From contig NC_134025.1 in assembly GCF_964204645.1 (NCBI RefSeq), forward strand, positions 19,994,001-20,058,000: a stretch of DNA of 64,000 bases. The letters are read 5' to 3'. A program made the translations under genes and the position numbers. Positions 36,701 to 47,048 of the stretch are shown here, piece by piece. Within the stretch, counting starts at the first letter, position 1. Each line of letters begins with the position of its first letter. The notes beneath the pieces were generated by a model. That model had not been told where the DNA came from. It saw nothing but the letters and a program-made list of their open reading frames with translations, and made no database searches. The DNA is from Tubulanus polymorphus (Eukaryota; Nemertea; Palaeonemertea; Tubulaniformes; Tubulanidae).

Positions 36701-39540
36701 CCATCTATTCTAGTTTCTTCTAGTGTATGGTTATAGAACTTTAACACCATATTAATTTGAAAACGGTGTGAGAGTAAAGCGCATTCGCCGTAAAGTTACA
36801 CGTGGCGACAATATTATGAAATTACCATAACACAGGTCTCCTTTAAACAACCAACCATTCGGACAAGCGCGCGCCTCGGCTGAAAGAACAGACAAAAAAT
36901 TAAGATTTGCGTTAAAACATCTCGCAAAGTCCGAATGGATTGAAAGACTTACTGCAATCTTTTTCTTCCAAATCTCGGACGACGGAATGGAGCTTATCAT
37001 AGCCAGAGACAGCAAAAACATTTTCATCTCCTGGAGCCGAGACAATCGTCTGCAACCCGTTTACATCAGCTCCAGTACCAATTGCAACAGCCATAACTTT
37101 CGCACCTTCCCCTTGTAGCACAGCACTTATCTCCTTTACACTATCTGAGGCATATCCATCGGTTATGAGCACCACCAGATTTTTTGCCCATTCACGCATT
37201 CCTTTATTTACCTGCACATAGAATTTTAGTACATTCGCAAACAAAGACCACGAAAAATGCCAAATTTTTCAAGCGATTCAATTTCTTTCAATGGCCTCAA
37301 TTTCCTACTGTAGTTCTTATTGATGAATCATTTAGAATCTTATTTTTTCATGATTCTATTTGTTCGATTGCTAGTATGAGTTGTTTTATGGTCAGGTTCG
37401 AATGTGGTGTTTAATGATAAGACTGAATAAGGAAAATTACATCTGTAGTAGAATGATTTGGTTACTTTGTTGCTCTCGGGACTTCAAGTCCCCTGTCGCG
37501 TGAAAATGCCTTTTTGTGAGATTCAACAGAAATAAATCGTTCCTGTTCTCCTGAACTTCTATCATATGGCCCTTTTCAGTCATATGGACTGATCATCACA
37601 TGTTCATATGAGTAGACTATTAAAGGCAATTCTATACTGCGAAAAGATCTCACCTTAAATACTTGGTTTTTGACCATTTTTAGCGCGTATCCGCTGTAGG
37701 TCATTCCACCGACATAGTCAATACTGTCGATTCCTGCCAGAACTCCATCTTTTGAAAATTGGCTGTTCAAAAATAGAAATACTTTTGTCGTGGCTTTATT
37801 CGAGTATCGGACAGCTGCCACTCTGACCTCATGCTCGCCGATTCTCAGTTTCTTGACTACGCTGTCGCAGAACTGTTTTATTTTCTCGAAATTAGCGGCT
37901 CCGACGCTTAAAGACGCATCTATGACGAAGACTATATCAGCAATTTGGAATGTCGAGCACTCTGAAATAAAATCGGAAATTTTATGATGTCATAGTAGGT
38001 TTGAAAGGCAATCCCTTTTCCAGAAAAGTTCATAATTGAGCTAGTAACTCACTGACACATCTGTCCACTTTCAGTTCATAACCTTCTTCACACATTGGCC
38101 GTGTTCCTTAAAGAGAATGAGCGGACACGATATATTTCGCATCGCCAAGTCTATGAAGACTAGAAAAAACGAAGTTGAGTTGATTATGTGAAAACTAGTT
38201 ATCATTCATTAGTTATTGATTACATCTAACACCAAAACTTACAATTCAATTTAGAATCAAATCAAGTATGGAGGCTGATTCGCGAGAATTCAGAAAAGAA
38301 TAATTAAACCTCCAGTACAGTAGGTTTTACCATGGTTCATCAAATTACCTCCAAACCAAAGCCAACATTTATCAATACAGTTATTATCATCATCATAAGT
38401 TTGATGAAGTAAAAGTGAATGATGAAAGTAGTGTACTAGAATACGAATCAGCCACGATTTTGTGGCATTTTTTCCAAAACTTACTGCACGTTGATTCTTT
38501 CAGTTTACCAATGATTCCGTGTAGCTTGGAAAAATCGGCAGCGCGGAGAAGATGTTCTCCTTTAGGTTTTGACGCCATGTATTCGAGTTCCGTTTCGTTT
38601 AGTTTTTTGCCGATTCCAACTACGAACAATCTGGCTCCTTTCAAACGTATCCGACGAAGAGCCTTAGGTAGCCTTTTCCGATCCGTCGATGCGCCGTCGG
38701 TCAAGATAACAACCAATTTTGGTACATTCTTATAGATGATAAATCAGAAGTGTTTGAAAATTGTATGGAAAAATGAAAATCATTGCTTCGACAATCTAAT
38801 CAAATGATGCGATCTGATTTGAAAAAAAAACTAATTCCTAATATTCAAAAGAATGCTTTATCCGGACAACCATATTCACCTTTCTTGCACCTTTTGATCT
38901 GCGCAGCACCTTTCTGCGAATATAGCTCAAAGCGTACGCAGTGTAAGTAGGTCCCTTCACGTATTTCATAGCGGCAATGTGCGTTTTGACGTCTTCCAAC
39001 GTCTTATATTTGTTCAAGTAGAAAATCTTCTTCGTTTTTTTCTTACTCGAGAATCGAACCAAGGAAACCTGTACGTTGTTCGGGCCGATGGGGAATTGTG
39101 AGACGACATCTTGGATAAAATCCTTCATGATCACGAAGTTCTTCGCTTTGACACTACCGGATGCATCGACGAGGAAGACGAAGTCGGCTTTGAACGAGTC
39201 GGTGCAGTCGTTTGTTATTTCGTCTGGTGTAGTTTCAGAAAATGACATTGAATAACCATAGTTAATGAGGTTAAAAAAGTTAGACTATTCTGTGCTAGCC
39301 TTTACGCTCGGGGATAATGAAATTGAATTTTTGAACTAACCTTTGTCCACGGTCTTGTTGCATAATTTACAGGAAATCCCGCACGAAGCCAGCATATATT
39401 TGGGATTTTTCGCACATTCTCCGATGCTGGCCCAGTAAGCGCAGTTTTTGTGATAATCCTCGCATTTCTCTACAACACGAATTTAAGACAAGGCACATAG
39501 AGGCATAGGCATTTAAAAACAGAATTAACTAGTAAAATGT

Positions 39541-39610
<70 letters not shown>

Positions 39611-42600
39611 TAATTTCAAAAATTATCGGTCAAAAAGTGTTAACTTGAATAGGCAAAATAGCTAAGCCAGAGATTAACTTTTGTTTAAATCCAACCGCTG
39701 TCCGAAGCTCGGGGTGATTTACTCCAATGGGTTTGGGCGTGGTCATCCGGCAGCAGATCGATTCATAACTTTAATTTCTTCTAGATGGCAAACTAGCCAA
39801 TCTGGCAGCGATTAGATAGCGCCATTCTTGTTTTTTTTTTTACATAATGTAATGCATGTTTTTCTTTATCCGTATACAATAAACCATTTTACAGTTGCTA
39901 GCCACCATTAGGGTGAATAAAGTTATCTTATCTTAGCTCAAGCTGCATTAGCATGCTCTAGGGCTGTCTTACAGTCGTTTAAATGCACAACTGGAAGCGC
40001 TAGGTTTCGAAAATGTTGATAAAAGTAAACAAAAATACCCGAAAAAAATGCTTCAACGTTTTTGAAAAGAATATTCTTCAGCGATCAGTTCCATTTCATT
40101 GTGAAGCGGACCAACACGTAGAAAGTGATCGTTAACCCAGCTCTACGTACCTACAATCGGCTTACCACCGGTACATACTTTACACGACTGGCGACATTTA
40201 GATTTCATGTAGCCAGGATTTTCCTCACATTCGCCAATTTTCGCCCAGTAAACGCATTGCGGAGCGTCATTTTTACATTCACCTATAATATACATGTATA
40301 TGCGTATATACAAATACGATAAGAACAGATAATTCTTAATTCGGTATTCTACTTACCCGTTATTTCCGCCGCTTTGTCGCCAGATTTGCAAACATTGCAA
40401 GATTTTTTACAATTAATTAGCATCCAATCAGGGTTCTTGACACACTCTCCAATATTTGCCCAAAAATCACATTTATTGTGATCATCAACGCATTCGCCTG
40501 CATAAATAGTTCCAAAAGATGTCGATAAATCGATACAATATTTATACGTTAGATTATTCAAAAACGTAGAATATGGAGAGAAATATCTTGCTGAGAGAAG
40601 GATCTTTATTTCAACACCAACATGATTACCGCTTCATATATTCATAAATGGTGGTGCATGGAGCTGATTTATGGAGCACTAGCATTAGCTTCGGTAAAGC
40701 TCTTTCAAATGTGTTTTAATTGGCGAGCAATCGATTTTGTCAAACAGCCCATGGGGTGGTTCTGTATAGGTTAACTTAACTGAGCCTATTAGTTGCTATA
40801 AACATTAAAAAAAGACCTGTTTCGGATTGAAAAGGCCACCTTTTCGGACTTAGATACATCCTACCCCGGCAGGGATTCGAACCTGGTGGCATCGAGATTG
40901 CCACGGTACGAAACCCTGCCACACTAGACCGAGTGCGCAGCTTAGATGATGTCATTATCAGCCAATCAGATATCCCGTTTTTTAGCCCGGGTTTTCCCAT
41001 CTATAGTTCTTCTGTGAAATTTACCCTCAGCGATTATATAACGAGCGATCTGATTGGTGCCGCAAGTTTTCGTGCGGCAAAGCTACGCATGTACCTGCGC
41101 ACCCGGTCTACTGTGGCAGGGGTTCGTGCCGTGGCTGAGTGGAGCGATACCATCAGGTTCGAATCCTTGCCGTGGAAGGATGACTTAGATAGCGCCCGGT
41201 TTGTGTTGAGATAAAGATTCCCTGTATAAAAAAAACATTGGCGATCCGTATTTGATCAAGCAATCCATTTATCTACTTAAGATGCAGCATTCAAAGTCCA
41301 GAAATGGCGTGATCATTAATTATCAAGGAAAGTAGTGGTAGTTGAAGCTACGTACAATGATTGATATCTAATATTGATGTTTATTGTTTGTGAACGAATT
41401 ACAACTAAGTAATGTAACACAGATTTGATAAATTGAAGACGAAAATCGTGTGGTGTTGCGAGGGTCGGTGAAGGCAATCTCATCCCTCGATTTTACAGAA
41501 CCAGTCCTAATCAAAATATTGAAATTCAATTCCTTAATAGTATATTCATATTTCAATTTAACAACTAAGTCTCCAGCGAAAAGCTCCAAAATGAAGTAAT
41601 ACGGTCATAGGAAATCCTTGTCATTTCAAAGGATGAAATTGGTTCAAGAATGACGTTATGATTTCTGTGTATATATCTCATTCAAAAGATATCACTTTGA
41701 CGAAGTAAAGATGGTGTATGAAATACAAAATATGTAAGTGGTTTGTTGAGTAAACTTGTGCCCGTGAAGCTTCGCTCATCTTCGAAGGATGGATATCGGA
41801 AAATGTTAACGGACCTGTTTCCTCTGAGGTCTCACGCGTCGATTCCGGTTCTGGTTCTACTGTTGGTGTTGGTGTTGCTGCTGCTGCTGTAGTTACTGTT
41901 GTTGTTTTTGCTGCTGCTGTTGTTGTTACTGATGTTGTTGCTGCTGCTGTTGTTGTCGGGACGACGCAAATACCGCATGACTTCTGACAGTTGTACAGCA
42001 TGTACAAGGGGTTTTTATCGCATTCACCTCGGTTGGCCCACTGTGGGCAAGACTTGTGCCCATCGATACATTCTACACGAAAAAGATATGATGGTGAGCT
42101 ACCAAAGATACCTTTAAAACATCTCGAGCGGGTCTTATCTTTCATAGATTTGAAACAAAGGAAATCAGTTGCAAATGAATTATGTATGCCATTCAGAAGA
42201 GAACAAAGATATACCTTGTTTACAGATATGACAGGAATCTTTACATTTCCACAACATATATTTCGGGTTCTTTTTGCATTCCCCACTACGAACCCATTCT
42301 TGACATCTAGTATTACTATCCGGACAGTTGGCTGTAAATTACCAGAACGTGTTTCATTTCAAGCATTTACGCGAATAGAATATGCGGAAAAGTCACACGG
42401 AAATCGAATCTCACGTTTGCCGCACACTTTACAAGCTTTCTGGCATTTGTACATCATGTAATATGGGTTCTTGTAACACTCTCCGTGTATAGCCCAACGC
42501 ACGCATGATTTGCTCTCTTCCTTGCACTCTGCAATTGATTGAAATACTGTGTGTGCATATTGTAAACAATTTTCATATTCCCAAGCGTAATAATTGAAGA

Positions 42601-45382
42601 ATAGCATGAGTTCGTTTGAAAGATATTCCAAGAGCATAATATTTTGCATTGCCGAGATCACTGTAATCGCATTGTTACATCAATAAGAAAAAGATTCACT
42701 TGTGCCTTGTGGTAGGAGTGGGGACGAGCCGCGTATGACTTTAGATTCCATAAATCACACGACAAATTATCATCATACCTGGATAACAGGAGTGGCAAGA
42801 ATCCCTACATTTCAACAACATGTACTTCGGATTCTTTAGACATTCTCCTCTGCGGGCCCATTCCGGGCATTTGTCATTTTGGTCCGGGCAATTAACTGCA
42901 AAATTGTAGTAAAGTCCATGATATCATCATTGTCTGAACCGACCACCATGAATCAAAGGCAAGAACATATTGAAATAATTTTTGAACTCACGTTTTGGCT
43001 CACCACAGATTTTACAAGCTTTCTGACATTTATACATCATATAGTACGGGTTTTTGTAGCATTCTCCATTTATAGCCCAACGTGTGCACATTGTGTTATC
43101 ATCTTTACACTCTGTAAGAAAAGATGATACTGCTGTAATATACCGAACGTTTGGTGACTTCGGTCTGGATATTTCGAATGAATTTCGTCATGAAACATTT
43201 ATTGATAATTTTTCTAACTTTTGATAAGTACCGCATGATATCGTACAATGAAATGGCTACCATTCCGTTTTGATTAACCTAAAAACTTGCTATGTATTTT
43301 GTCCGATTTCAGGTTATGGAGAGAGATACTAATTTTGGTTCCAAAATCCCTTCGATCAGAAATATAAGGCTTAATGCAACTGAGAGGTATGATTGAGCCT
43401 CTTATACTGAACTAGCTGAAAGCCCGTAATTTATGGGCGTTTGGTATGCTCAGGGAGTTGGGTTGCCTTCCTTATCAGCGAACGACGTTGCTCGGGAAGA
43501 GGGTGGGAAATTAAGACTCGGTGAAGCAATGGTCAGCAAAAATCCCAAACGCAGGAAAGAGCTGATGAAATATACTTTTTTTACCTAGCTCTAACATACA
43601 TTATCTGCAGATGTTTTTAGATGTGAGTGAGTGTTCGTTCACATCTCCGCACAATCCAAGAAGAGTGATTTCCCCATTCGCATCATACGTGTCCCTGGAT
43701 AAAGCAGCCACGAGGGAGTGAAGTAAATCGCACTTACCTGGTCGGCAGAGGTGGCAGGAATCTTGACATTTAAGCAACATGTATTTCGGGTTCTTCAAAC
43801 ATTGTCCTTTGCGGGCCCACTCAGGACATTTGGCATGTTTGTCCGGACATTTAGCTGCAAAAAATGTCACGCCATAATGCATTCATCTTGCCATAGATTA
43901 GGTGGCATATAGTGGCCGATAAAGGAAATTCTTGGCCGAGACAAGATTTTATGCTACATCTCAATTTACTTATGAGTAATGCAATGTTTTGGTCCCACTC
44001 AGTAGGATGCCAAAACAACCTTAGTGTTTCGTCGACACATTTACTGTTGCTGCAGGAAAATTTACTACGGAAGAGTTCGAAGCCCAAATATATCGATCAC
44101 AATTACCAAGTAGAATCACGCACGAAAGGAACGGAACTTACGATTTGGCTCGCCGCATATTTTACACGCTTTCTGGCATTTAAACAACATATAGAATGGG
44201 TTCTTGTAGCACTCTCCATGTATAGCCCAACGCGTGCATGATTTGCTTTCGTCTTTACATTCTATAACAAAATATGTAAAATGTTATCGCACGATGCAGT
44301 GATGGGAAAGTCCTGGGATCAATCACTGACCAAAAGTTATTTACTGGTCTTGGACCAACGGCAATGGCTTTTTAAAACGTAGTCTTTGCACTACTCCCAA
44401 AAAGCGTATCTTATTGAAGTCATTCGGGAATGACAAGTAATTAAAGTTCTCGTCTGTGAATAAGACATTGAGTGTATTTTCAGGTTAGGTATACCATGGA
44501 CGTATAAATCTAGTTTATACGTCCATGGGTATACACATGAGGTCACAGAACGTCTTATAAGCCGCCAGAGCGAGCGGCTAACTGAAGTAAAAAGTCACTT
44601 TTGATGGGAATTTGAGGCCAATGTGACGCATGTGAACAGTGCGTGCGACACGACCTCTCTTGCTGGAGATGTAAATCAACAAGCTTACCCGATTTGCAGA
44701 GGCCGCATGATTTTTTACATTTCATCAGCATATATTTTGGATTCTTCCTGCATTCCCCTCTTTTTGCCCATCCAGCACAAGATTTATGACCATCTCCGCA
44801 CTCATCTATTCGAAAAGTGCACTTTGTCATTTGAGATCATGATTATTGACGTCCGTTATTGACGAGTAAGGAGGATGTTTGTATCGTCGTGCGATACTAG
44901 CTGCGATCACACGAGTACTACTGGGCCGCGCCAACTTAGGCCCGGAACAACCTGTTCACACGGGTGCCATAATGGGCCAGTCGTCATATATGGCCGAATC
45001 AAAACCGTCGGATCAGGCCTGAGACAAAGTTTTAACACAAAAAAGTGTTAGGTCAAATGATTGTAACCTGATCTCTGAAGTGACTCCACTTTGTTTACGC
45101 ATTGTTTAGTATCGGGTGAGTGGTTTGCGTGTGACCACGCTCTCTTAGGCACGGGCCAAATGTAACTCGGGCCTGATCCAGGCTAAATCGTCACCGTGTG
45201 ATCGCGGCTACTGTTAGAAAGCTTCATGGGCCAAAAGAAATTCTCCAAAATTATCCATTAGAATGGTTAACTGTATCTGTACTATCAGATCATCTCATTT
45301 TTTTAAATCTAGCATTACCTCCCGCAATCGCAGTTCCTGGTAGCAGGATGAACACCGCCCACAATGAAAGCGATATGAACAT
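33702..45382 (-). CDS. secreted multidomain protein: signal peptide, 11 ShKT, 3 vWA domains
   Basis: Twenty exons, 5' to 3': 45319-45382, 44689-44805, 44142-44261, 43738-43854, 42992-43111, 42779-42895, 42415-42528, 42215-42331, 41815-42072, 40357-40497, 40151-40282, 39341-39469, 38880-39223, 38485-38728, 38053-38106, 37654-37961, 36953-37211, 36826-36879, 36370-36621 and 33702-34027. The total is 3387 nt, 1128 residues, with every junction GT-AG and in phase. Residues 1-21 are a signal peptide. Eleven six-cysteine ShKT modules (WA..GEC.KNP.YM pattern) follow to about 515, with a Thr/Ala-rich linker after the eighth. Then come vWA1 (516-711), vWA2 (730-918) and vWA3 (937-1128), each with an intact MIDAS (DASGS, DASLS, DASSS; TDG), joined by two 18-residue Cys linkers. 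A secreted adhesive, matrix or defence role is inference. ShKT modules occur in toxins but also in many extracellular enzymes and matrix proteins. Confidence 0.92.
34122..35045. mobile_element. foldback repeats cored by GCGAGAAAACAAA palindromes
   Basis: At 34122 the sequence opens with ATGGTGGCTGATTCGGGCCA, the same terminus as the elements at 3690 and 35843. GCGAGAAAACAAAT units run forward, then inverted (TTTGTTTTCTCGC) about the centre at 34265-34290, to about 34365. A second array of the same units spans 34785-35045 with its own centre at about 34876-34906. No matching right terminus was found. It lies in the intron before the last ShKT/vWA exon. Confidence 0.6.
35835..36152. mobile_element. 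302-bp foldback element with long TIRs and 8-bp flanking repeat
   Basis: The element spans 35843-36144. About 75 bp at each end are inverted copies: TATGGTGGCTGATAAGGGCC on the left and its near-perfect reverse complement on the right, continuing through AAAATTCCTGGTATGTAAAT and CGCCAGAACGCC. TACCCCGG flanks it on both sides (35835-35842, 36145-36152). The interior has GGCGCCAAAACG palindromic units. It lies in the intron before the last ShKT/vWA exon. Confidence 0.8.
38267..38300. mobile_element. remnant of the TATGGTGGCTGAT family
   Basis: TATGGAGGCTGATTCGCGAG directly followed by AATTCAG joins the family terminus to the CGCGAGAATTC core seen at 3690-4237. It is probably a deleted copy. 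Confidence 0.35.
39545..39608. repeat. TA dinucleotide microsatellite, about 64 bp
   Basis: An uninterrupted (TA)n tract lies in the intron upstream of the eleventh ShKT exon. Confidence 0.95.
40807..40940 (-). mobile_element. tRNA-derived SINE (copy 1)
   Basis: The minus strand reads a tRNA-like head with pol III B box GGTTCGAATCC and GTGTGGCAGGG before it. A tail ends in an oligo-T/A run at about 40807. It sits head to head with the SINE at 41095 within an intron of the ShKT/vWA gene. Confidence 0.65.
41095..41237 (+). mobile_element. tRNA-derived SINE (copy 2)
   Basis: The A box TGGCTGAGTGG and B box GGTTCGAATCC both fit the pol III consensus. The body ends GTGTTGAGATAAAGATTCCC and an A-rich tail. 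The same tail words occur inverted at about 40596-40618, marking a further fragment. Confidence 0.7.
44489..44533. mobile_element. 35-bp perfect palindrome with 5-bp GTATA duplication
   Basis: The element spans 44494-44528: CCATGGACGTATAAA, TCTAG, then the exact inverse of the first arm. GTATA lies on both sides (44489-44493, 44529-44533). It lies in an intron of the ShKT/vWA gene. Confidence 0.7.
44898..45210. mobile_element. foldback element of about 309 bp flanked by TA
   Basis: GCTGCGATCACACG (44900) is inverted as CGTGTGATCGCGGC (to 45208), with TA outside both ends. Inner GGGCC/GGCCC and CAGGCCTGA-type words continue the rough symmetry. It lies in the first intron of the ShKT/vWA gene. 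A TA target suggests a mariner-type origin, not proven. Confidence 0.55.
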
Positions 45383-46194
45383 ATTTGATTCCCTGTAAAT
45401 ATATGAGAATAATGATTTATTTATTAGATTCACTCACAGATGATAACAGAAAATAGAGCATCATTCAAGAGGAACTGTGACCACGGTGCGCTCTAACAGT
45501 GCGGGGGACGGGCGCGCTCTTACAGTTAATCTAGTAGAATGGGAGAGGACTGCCAAAAAATTGGCTAGAAAAAAGATTTTGTTCAATCGATGAGTCATAC
45601 GGACCTTCTCGGTACTGTTAGAAAGTCAGCATCTTGGAGCTTCGGACGCTGGGTGTTGTTACCCTGACAACAGGTGCAGTTTTGCAGCAATCAGTTGTCA
45701 AGGTGGTCAAGGTGACAACAGCGCTCTCCTCCTTTCAGTTTACCTTATCTAGTTACTTCTAATTCTAACTCACTAGTTAACTCTAACTCACAACTGTGGA
45801 ACTGGGTCCTCAGCAATAACTCGTAAACTATGAGATGTAGCCTTAAAATTTCAAAACTACAAATTATTGCAGATAATTGTCAACCATTACCTATGAAATA
45901 CAAAAACTGCATATAGGTATTTACCACCGAACTAAGCGGTTCTACGATAAGGTACGTGCAGCCAAACCTGGACATTCAACATTTAACATAATTTTGACAG
46001 CGAACCACCGGTTCCTAAATGTGGTGGGATGGATGGCGCGTTGTGGCTGCACAGTCGAATTTGCAAAACAATCAAAATATTGTGTTTAAACAAGTAACAT
46101 CGATGAGATAAGAGGCAAACGGTCAGTCTAATAACACTTTGAATCGTATTTTTGGGCCAACTCTATAAAGAATCGTTACTGCATTAAGTCCGTG

Positions 46195-46302
46195 CCTCAG
46201 TTCCAAAGTTGTAAGTTGGAGTTAACACTGAGTTAAAATTAGTTCATCTTCAATGAGTTAACTCTGAGTCAAATTATAACTCAGAACTGAAGTACTGGGT
46301 CT
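46195..46302. mobile_element. foldback element, second copy of the 21706 family
   Basis: CTCAGTTCCAAAGTTGTAAG and AACTCAGAACTGAAGTACTG flank inverted GAGTTAAC/GTTAACTC motifs, the same layout as 21706-21814. Confidence 0.55.
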
Positions 46303-46799
46303 ATCTATCTAATCAAGTAAATCATTTTAACCAAGTAAAACACTCAAAAATACATTTTCAAATTTGAAATATTGCATTTTTTGGCACTGCCTAATGTGCT
46401 GGGAGTGTGTGGGTCCGCGGTTTGATTTTTCTGTGTATTTTCATGGATCAACATGGAATCGTTCCATAGCCATCTATAAAATATTGTTCAAAATCTTTTT
46501 TTCATATCATGTACCGCAAAAAATTAATCATTGCAGGGTAAAAAATCATGTCTATGTGGTGTTGATTTAGGGCGAATAAAACGCACCTGAAAAAAATCTA
46601 AACTGTCGATCGTTAAAAGCTGTTGCTTTTGAAATACGATTGTCAAATGTCAGGTGCCGACGATTTATGGCACGTGCATTTTTAAGGATTCGAATATGAA
46701 AATATCCATCCACCGTGACGCAATTCCACCGTATCATCATAATAGTGTCATTTATATAGCGCAGGGATCCCAACCACAGTCAGTTCAAATGCGCACCAA

Positions 46800-47048
46800 A
46801 TTTGGCATCATTACCCATAAACTCCCATATATTCCATGTATCAATCACCTGTCCTGGGGAGAAGTAATATTCGAGCAACTGCTTGCGCTCAGGAGTATCA
46901 GGCCAGGTACCCATTTACTCCTAGGTGGAGAGAGGCAATGAGGATAAGCGTCGTGCCCGAGGACACTGCGGTAGGGTACGGGGTTCGAACCTACGACCTG
47001 GTTTCCCAAAGTCGAAGTTTTAAACACTCGCCCACGCCGCTCGCTCAA
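46800..47048 (-). mobile_element. tRNA-derived SINE (second family)
   Basis: The minus strand reads GCGGCGTGGGCGAGTGTTTA (A-box region), then GGTTCGAACCCC (B box), then TGTCCTCGGGCACGACGCTT and AGGAGTAAATGGGTACCTGG. This order of body words is one I recognise from SINEs of many marine invertebrates. Confidence 0.7.

Noticed and set aside
46930-47048. A possible tRNA gene
   Set aside because: The pol III boxes are present, but the segment does not close an acceptor stem and continues into a SINE body.
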